A DNA stretch of 64,000 bases. Origin: Tenrec ecaudatus (lineage: Eukaryota; Chordata; Mammalia; Afrosoricida; Tenrecidae). The notes below the pieces were generated by a model. That model saw nothing but the letters and a program-made list of their open reading frames with translations, did not search any database and was not told the DNA's origin. The position numbers were made by a program, and so were the translations under genes. The stretch's first letter is position 1. Each line of letters opens with the position of its first letter. Where the stretch lies: the NCBI RefSeq assembly GCF_050624435.1, contig NC_134537.1:10350584-10414583 (forward strand). Reading direction: 5' to 3'. Below, in pieces: positions 57,116 to 64,000 of the stretch.

Positions 57116-59869
57116 TGAAATCTCCCTTATGACCAATGGATACTTGGTAAGCTTAGCATTTGGTATAAAACGGATTTAAACCCCAAGTCTAAAACCAGAG
57201 CTGTGTAGCAAAGATGTTCTGACTGTGAGCTGATGTCAAGGTCAGCCCTCAGCTCAGGGCAACCACAGGTGCAACAGGAGTGGAAGTTGTGATTCAGAGA
57301 GTTTACATTGGCTGACTTGGAAGTTGGTGCCTAGGCCTTCCTTGCTAGTCTGTCTATGTCTAGGCGTGCTATGGAAGCATGTTCAGTCTCACGGACAGGC
57401 AGGGGGGGGACTTTGCAGGAGATGCTTTGTCCCTGTGTCCTACCTGGAAGGCAGGCATTCTATCACTGGCAAATGCCTCACATCAAGCATTGAAATCTTC
57501 CTACGACTCAACTTAATTTTTGAACTTTACTGTTACTCACTTTAAATGTTTTATTTTTAACTTGTAATATTTTCCTATGACTCAAATTAATTTTTTCTTT
57601 TGAGCTTCTTCAAGCATTGGGATGGAAACATCATCTCAGACTACTGTTTCCGTATGCTTTTTCTAATACTTTGTAGAAGGCCCAGAGGATGCTCCAGATT
57701 GTCGGGCCTTGGTGAGTGTAATTTCAAGTCAATATGAAGGGCATGTCCATGAGCACTGCATCTGGGCCAACTTGTGCCGCCTCCATCCCTGCCCTTTACA
57801 AAGACAAGCTTGAGCCTCATTCTTCAGTGAGTCCCTGAAGAAACTGATCCCCAATTACCCACAGGGGTAAATTGCCCACTAATTCACACTTTATTGACAC
57901 TTCCTGTTTGTCTGGCTTCTAGTTCCTTACTGCTGCTTCCTGAGATCTTCTCCCAAATAAGTTCCTTGCATGTAAATCCGTGTCTCAGGCTCTGTATTCA
58001 AGGACACGAAAACCAAGGCAGTTTTAGTCCACGTGCCTGGGGACTTCTAAAAAGTCAAGCGACTGCAAGGTCTAGTAGAGTGGAGCAACTAACCAGCAAG
58101 TCACCCGTCTCCTTAGGTTATCAGCTAAGACATCCTCCACTCCGTTATGTAAAGTCATCAAACTTCAGAGGTAACTACTGAATTGTCTCTTTTGTCCATC
58201 CTAGAGCTCGCTCAAGCACAGACATTTCTTTCCGTTTCTATGCCATGTTAGTATGTGGGAGTGGCAGAAACTCTCTATTTGGCTGGCTAACCACGCCACA
58301 TAACTGTTTCCACCTCCCCTGCACTGAACAGAAAATCCCAAAGGGCAAGTCAAGAAGACAAAGTAAAGTATCGTAATGAAATGTGCAAAGACTTAGAGTT
58401 AGAAAAGTAATAAAGAAGGACATGTTCAGCAGATCTTAAAGAACTGCTCTCAATGGAGGGCTCCCAGTGCTAGGAGGACAGCAGGGGACCCACAGGGAGA
58501 AGAACAACTTTCAGGAGTCAGCCAGACTGAGCCACTCTGAAAACAAAAATTCTCTCCGATGTGATATAGATAGGCTAGGGACTAACCTTCACATTTGTCT
58601 CAATTTATCTCGCCCAGCTGTGTCTAGGAATAGAATCGTGAAACAAAAGCCACATCTGAATCTCAGAGGCTGGACCTGCCCTGCCCTACCTCTGAAAATA
58701 GAGATCCGGGGAAATGAACACATCCACGTTCAGGCAATAAATTAATGATTGAATTTCCTGTTCCGCCCTGTTTTTTATGGTGCTGCTGGATGTTTATAGG
58801 CTGTTTAGTTGTTGTGATTGTTGTTATTGTTGTTTTCCCTCTTTGCTCTTGTTTTAGTGTCGCAGAAAGTTCTCTGATATTTTAGGGACACGGTCCAATC
58901 ATCCCAACTAACACAGTACTTAGCAGGTGCACACTGCTTAGAGATGCCTTCACTCTGTGGCTCAAAACACTGATTTGGTTGTTCTGCGCATGAGTGATCC
59001 TGGGGTTGGGCTTAAGCAGAGAACACCATGGAGACCAATAAGCTCAGGGCTGTACACCTAGGGTTCCACTCGGGGTCAAACAGGAATGAGACAGGCTTAC
59101 AGCCTTCCTGGGACAATCAACAAGGACCTTTAGTCCTGCCACTCTCTTAGTCATGAAAGTCCTAACCTTGCCTGAGTCACAAGAGTGGTGGAAATTATTA
59201 AGCCCTCAGCTACTAAGAAGAAAAGCCTGGTGATCTACTTCCAAAAAGTCTCCATTGAAAACTATGAAACATAGGTCCACTCTGATACGCACGTAGAAAT
59301 GCCATGAGTAAATAACAATTCCACCACCTGTGTGTCATCCTGCGGTGGTTTGTGTGTTGCTGTGTTGCTGAAAGTTGTGTCACTGGCATTTTAAATACCA
59401 GTAGAATCACCCAAATTGAACAGGTTTCAGCAGAGCTTCCAGACTAAGAACAGGCTACAAAGTAGGAATAGGCTGTCCACTTCTGAGGAATTTGCCACTG
59501 AAAACCTGTGGACAGTGTCAAAGCGTTGTCGGATACCGAAAACCTCCTGAAAAGTATCAGAGCACTGTTAGAGACGGTGCCTGACCACGAAGCCCTGAGG
59601 CCGAGGCGCTCAAAATCTGATGGAGCAGGAGCAGCCCTCTCAAAGACGAGTTGACCATAATGATTCACATGGACTAAAACCTGCAGGATTAAACCTTACG
59701 TACCCTCATTTGCATAAACCAAAATAAAAAGAATCTGCTGGAAACATCAATTAATAACTAGAACATCAATTAATAATTGGAATGTATAGTATGCTTCCAG
59801 GAAAATTGGAAGTGAAATGGAACACCTAGAGGTGGCAACTGTAAGCACGAGTGAGCTGGGATTAACTGG
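57116..59869. other. Unassigned, repeat-poor sequence
   Basis: This is the longest stretch with no recognised element. Two small internal duplications are visible (57497-57530 with 57571-57604; 59747-59785). No domain was seen in any frame. Confidence 0.4.
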
Positions 59870-61905
59870 GATTGGCCATTTCGAATCAGAAAATCACGTG
59901 GCTTACGATGCTGGGAACACCAGTTTCACGCAGAATGGTGTCACATTCATGCTTAAAAAGAATATTTCAAGATCCATGTTGGAGTAGAGTGATGCCTGTG
60001 ATCAGAAAACACCTATGTGCATCCAAGGAAATCCAGTCTATACAGCTATTATTCAAGTTTATTCATCAGCCACTAAAGCTAGTAAATAAGAAATTGAAGA
60101 ATTCTACTAACATCTTCACTTGGAAACTGTTCAAATGTGCAATCAAAGTGCATTGATGATTTAGGGTGACTAAAATGGGAAAAGTTGGAAACAAAGAGAA
60201 AGGCACAGTAGTTGAAAAATATTGCCTTGGAGATAGAAATAAAACTGGATAGAATTTTGTGAGACCCATGACTTCTTCGTAGCAAATACTTTTTCCGATG
60301 ATATAAACCGTGCCTATACCCATGGACTTCTCCAGATTAAATACACAGAAATCAATTTGACTATGTCTGTGGAAAGAGATGATGGAGTGGCTCAATATCA
60401 GCAGAAAAATTAGGCCAGGGACAGACTGTAGAACAGACCATCAATTGCTCATAGTCAAGTTCAAGTTAAAGCTGAAGAAAATTGAAACAAGTCCACAATG
60501 TTGAACCTATGTCATCTGAATTTCGAGAACAACTCAAGAATAAATTTGTTGCATTGAACAATCATGACAGAAGACCTGATGACATGTGGGATAACATCAA
60601 GAACATCATACATGAAGAAAGTAAGAGGTCATACAAAAGTCAGGAAAGAAAAGATCATTGTGGCCATCAAAAGAGGCTCTGCCCTTGCTGATAAACATAG
60701 ACTAGCTAAAGCAAATGGAAGATGACATGACATCAAGAGCTGAGCAGGAAACTTCAAAGGGAAGCTCAAGAAGACAAAGTAAAATATTATAATAAAAATA
60801 ACTCAAGAAAAATCAAAGCCTTGAGTTGCAGTATTGCAAGATTCCATGGGCAAAGTATTGAATGATACACCAAGCATAAAAAGAACATGGAAGGAACACA
60901 CCGAGTCACTGTGTCCCAAAGAACTAGTTGACATTCAAGAAGCAGCGTCTGATCAAGAACTAGTGGTACTGAAGAAAGAAGCCTAAGTAACACTGAAACT
61001 GTTAGCCAGAAATAAGGCTCCAGGAATTGATAAAATGCATCTTTTCATTCTTGACAGCTGCTTCCACGGGCCGTGGTTGGGGATCCAAGCAAGACGAAAT
61101 CCTTGACTTCCCTTTTTTTCCTTCCTTTGTCCTGATGTTACTTACTAGTCCAGCCGTGAGCATGTTGGCTTTCTTTACCTTGAGTTGTAACGCATCCTGA
61201 AGGTTGAGATCTCTGGTCTACCTCAGCAAGCGCTTCAAGTACTCCTCACTTTCAGCAAGCAAGGTTGTGTCTTCATATTTTAAGCTATTAATAAGTCTTC
61301 CTCAAATCCTGGTGTCATATTCGTTTTCACATAATCCAGCTTCCCGGATGATTTGCTCAGCATCCATATTGAACAAGTACGCTGAGAGGGTACAACCCTG
61401 ATGCACACCTTTCCTGACTTGAAACCACACGGTATTCCCTTTTACTGTCACACAACTACCCTTTGATCCACGTTCAGTTTCCACATCAGCACAATGAAGT
61501 GTTCTGGATCTGCCATAATTTTCAAGGCTATCCATTGTCTGTTATGATCCACACAGTAGCCGAATGCCTTCACATAGTCAATAAAACACAAGTAAACATT
61601 TTTTTTTGTATTCTCTGCTTTCAGCCAAGATCTATCTGATATTAGCAATGATATTCCTTGCTCCATGTCCTCTTCTGAATCCCACCTAAAGCTCTGGCAG
61701 CTCCCGGTCAACGCACTGCTACAGCCATTGGAGGGTGATCTTCAGAAAAATGTTACGTGCAAGTGATATCAATGATATTAGTCTATAAGATGAGCATTCG
61801 GTTGAATCACCTTTCTTTGGAATAGGTACAAATATGACTGTCTTGTAGTCAGTTGAATGTGAACCGACTCAAGGGTACCTAACAATAACAAACAAACAAC
61901 TTAAA
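59870..61905 (+). mobile_element. RTE LINE with an internally inverted reverse-transcriptase segment
   Basis: Plus-strand RTE runs from about 59870 through endonuclease and linker sequence (gtgcaatcaaagtgcattga, gaaagaagcctaagtaacac) to about 61040 (ggctccaggaattgataaaa). The orientation then flips: 61046-61845 is antisense RT sequence (ccacatcagcacaatgaagtg, gtattctctgctttcagcc), and the antisense frame at 61302-61535 retains KGVHQGCTLSAYLFNMDAEQ. The last ~45 bases (gaaccgactcaagggtacc, taacaataac) return to the plus-strand 3' tail. Coding is disrupted. Confidence 0.8.
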
Positions 61906-62454
61906 TCAACTTCACAACAACTGGTTTGATGTTTCTTTCTTGAACTCTGTTCTCTCAGCATCCTCTCATACCTCTTTCCATGGCCCAAATGGAAATATGC
62001 CTTGGCTCTAGTTCATCTCAAATCAGATCCTGAAATAAGGACTTAGGTGCATGCTGTCTCTTTAGGAGAATACCACAGGAAACGAAAATTAGAGAGTGGG
62101 GTAAAATAGAAGGGGAGAGATAAAAGCCGGTTAAAAGTGGATCATGAGCACATTACTGCTGGGTAACTGGGGTTCAGTTGTGCTGAAGACCCTCTAAGCT
62201 CCTGAGCAAGGCATCCTTCCAAATTGTCCCACTGAAAAACAAAAGGCCTGGGCTTTCCTCCAATGACTCCCATCCCCATTGGCTGTGCACATATAAAGGG
62301 CACAGCTCTCTCCAGATAGGGGAGCTAGGTGCCTTGAAGAAGCAGGGCCAGTCGGCGTTCCATGCCAAGCACCTTCTGAGGTTGGCATTCAGCCTTGGAG
62401 AAACTGAACCTTCACATCAACAAGGTACAAAATCCTCCCGCCCACTTTAGCAGA
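61906..62454. other. Unassigned sequence
   Basis: No gene or family was recognised. Confidence 0.4.
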
Positions 62455-62610
62455 GCTCTTCTTTCCCAAGCCCTTTCTCACATTTTATTTCGTTTTCACA
62501 GCAGCCCAAAGGGACACACATCATTGTCCTTCTAATTTTACAAATGGGGAAACTGAGGGCCAGGGGCCGCCTGTCAGGAAGCAGCATGGTGACAACATAA
62601 AGATCAGTGT
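62455..62610 (-). mobile_element. MIR SINE, antisense
   Basis: tcacattttatttcgttttc, agcagcccaaagggacac and ttttacaaatggggaaactg follow the complemented MIR consensus. Confidence 0.6.
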
Positions 62611-64000
62611 TGTTCGTGACACCGCCTCTCAGAACATCTAGTTCCACGCCCATTTGTTCCTCCCTGGGAGAGCAGATATGCCCATCCAGAGCCAAGAATT
62701 GGCCCTTCCCGGATGCCTTTTGGCTAATAAGTAGAGTGGTGCCAGGGCCTTCTCGGGGAGGCTAATCGAGGGCGAGGAAAGGCGGAACAGAAAACGCTAG
62801 GAAACAGTGGACGAAAAACGACATAGGCTCCCACTGTCCAAACAGCTCCATACCAGAGCTTGAAGATCACCATTGCCTCTCCCAGGGTAAGTCACCTCCT
62901 CCCCCTAGATGCTCACCCCACGCTCCCCCAAGCAGAAACGTGTCAGGTGGGAAGGTGGACCCAGCGTGGCAGTCCCTTGGGGCCAGCTGGGAAGCAGAAT
63001 TATCTGTTGGTCTCTGTGCCTGAGGGCCAGGGCAATACATGAGGAAGCATGCTGAGCCGGACAGAAAATGAGTTGACAACTGGAGGACAGGGGGCCAGTA
63101 TTGGGAACTCAGAGGCAGCGCCAAGTATGTCTGTAGACAGAAAACAGAAGAACTCATTTCTCAAGCACAGAATCGGAACATAGGGATTGCGGTCTCCGTA
63201 GCTTCACCGCTTCCAAGATGGAGTTCATGCGGCTGTGCCTGGATTTTCCCAGCTCCCACAGTACTGCGGCCAGGGTTCCTTGGATCTATTTAGAGTTCCC
63301 AGACTGGAATGATGACTGGCCCCCGGTCTTCCTTTGTTGCATGAAGTGAGAGGCGCCAAGATCTGTCAGTCTGGGGATGACCAATAGCAAGTAGGACTAT
63401 CCCACTTCAGTGGGTTGTTCTTGACTTGTTTTGTGTTTCTAACCCATTCTATTGGGACGAACCCTTTTTAAATGTGGTGAAAGCAAAGGAGTGAGGCACC
63501 AGGCCAGTTGTGCTTTCCCAAACTGCTCTTTCTGGAGATTTGGAGGAGCCTGGGGCTGGGCATGAGCCAATGGGAGAGGAAACCTGAGAGGAGGGGTCTG
63601 GACCCATCACATTCCCCTAGAGGAAGGCTACACTGGGCGCTACAGAGCTCCTGGGTACCATTTGCTTTAAAGAAAGGATTCTGCAGCGAAAAGCATTTGA
63701 CACCAGTGAAGCACACCAGCCCTACGGAGCTTCCTGACCCTAAAGTTGAGGTTGATTTTGGAAGCTGGAAAAGCTGGTACTGCTTTCGCAGGGTTGGAGG
63801 GTCTGCTGCCCCCTTAGTGGAGAGGATGCCCCTGTGCATCATCCTGGTTGGCATCATGGTGCCCTGTGGATTGGCCTGTTGAACTTGAGGCATTTTCAGA
63901 GAAGGACCCTCAGGGCTGCGGAGAACTGGGGACTCCAAACGTGGTGCTTGGTCGCAGGCAATTTCTGAGGATGCTCACTGCTGTCCATACACACAGGCAC
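62611..64000. other. Unassigned sequence with opposing open frames
   Basis: 63508-63882 (+, 124 codons) and 63468-63938 (-) overlap and are both open. No domain was recognised in either. A short gene or pseudogene cannot be excluded. Confidence 0.3.

Noticed and set aside
63468-63938. Opposing frames of 156 and 124 codons near the window end
   Set aside because: No family was recognised. Kept only as an unassigned stretch because a pseudogene is possible.

Overview
This window is eukaryotic and mammalian, and it looks like intergenic or deep-intronic DNA. No multi-exon host gene could be recognised. Almost everything assignable is transposable-element sequence. The only intact, recognisable protein frame is an intronless retrocopy of cyclophilin A (PPIA) at 15513-16007, with its own poly(A) signal, A-tail and target-site duplication (TSD). 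I worked by eye and from memory of repeat families; no database search was run.

The repeat spectrum points to Afrotheria and most probably a tenrec (Echinops-like). (1) Many tRNA-derived SINEs of the AfroSINE type share their 3' tail with RTE-clade LINEs. (2) RTE (BovB-like) LINE copies match the Afrotherian RTE as I remember it. (3) Three ~190-bp non-autonomous hAT elements match the SPIN ('space invader') family, which is reported from only a few tetrapod lineages including tenrec. SPIN together with AfroSINE is the strongest clue to the organism, but it rests on recalled consensus sequences.

Layout. 0-9 kb: SPIN copy 1, ancient MIR/L2/MER5-like remnants, a cluster of AfroSINEs, one ERVL-type LTR. 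9-15 kb: a short L1 3' end, an RTE copy broken by an LTR and a small inverted-repeat element, and a 1.6-kb L1 3' UTR. 15.4-16.2 kb: PPIA retrocopy. 17.5-20.7 kb: a nearly full-length but decayed RTE LINE on the minus strand. 21-23.8 kb: a 2.4-kb L1 3' end and a 125-bp one. 25-27 kb: three solo LTRs in a row. 29.7-31.8 kb: SPIN copy 2, then an AfroSINE split by an L1. 34.4-36.8 kb: an LTR split by an L1, and an ancient L1 split by SPIN copy 3. 38-41 kb: L1s, an LTR and a tandem LTR fragment. 41.8-45.7 kb: a TG/CG tract, a solo LTR, an insertion consisting only of A-rich tail, and an RTE split by an L1. 45.9-49.2 kb: MaLR-like remnants carrying a solo LTR. 49.3-52.5 kb: an LTR split by a 2.8-kb L1 that keeps the ORF2 C-terminus and the whole 3' UTR. 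53.7-54.6 kb: a deleted mariner with inverted repeats. 59.9-61.9 kb: an RTE with an inverted reverse-transcriptase segment.

The nesting gives a relative history. Ancient L1/MIR/MaLR copies are invaded by SPIN or by LTRs. RTE and AfroSINE copies are invaded by L1. LTRs are themselves invaded by L1. The L1 copies are therefore the youngest layer. The most notable items are the SPIN copies, the very long L1 3' UTR with a variable tandem module, the mariner, the RTE with an internal inversion, the GGTGACCAG-type element and the intact PPIA retrocopy. I found no convincing previously undescribed gene system.
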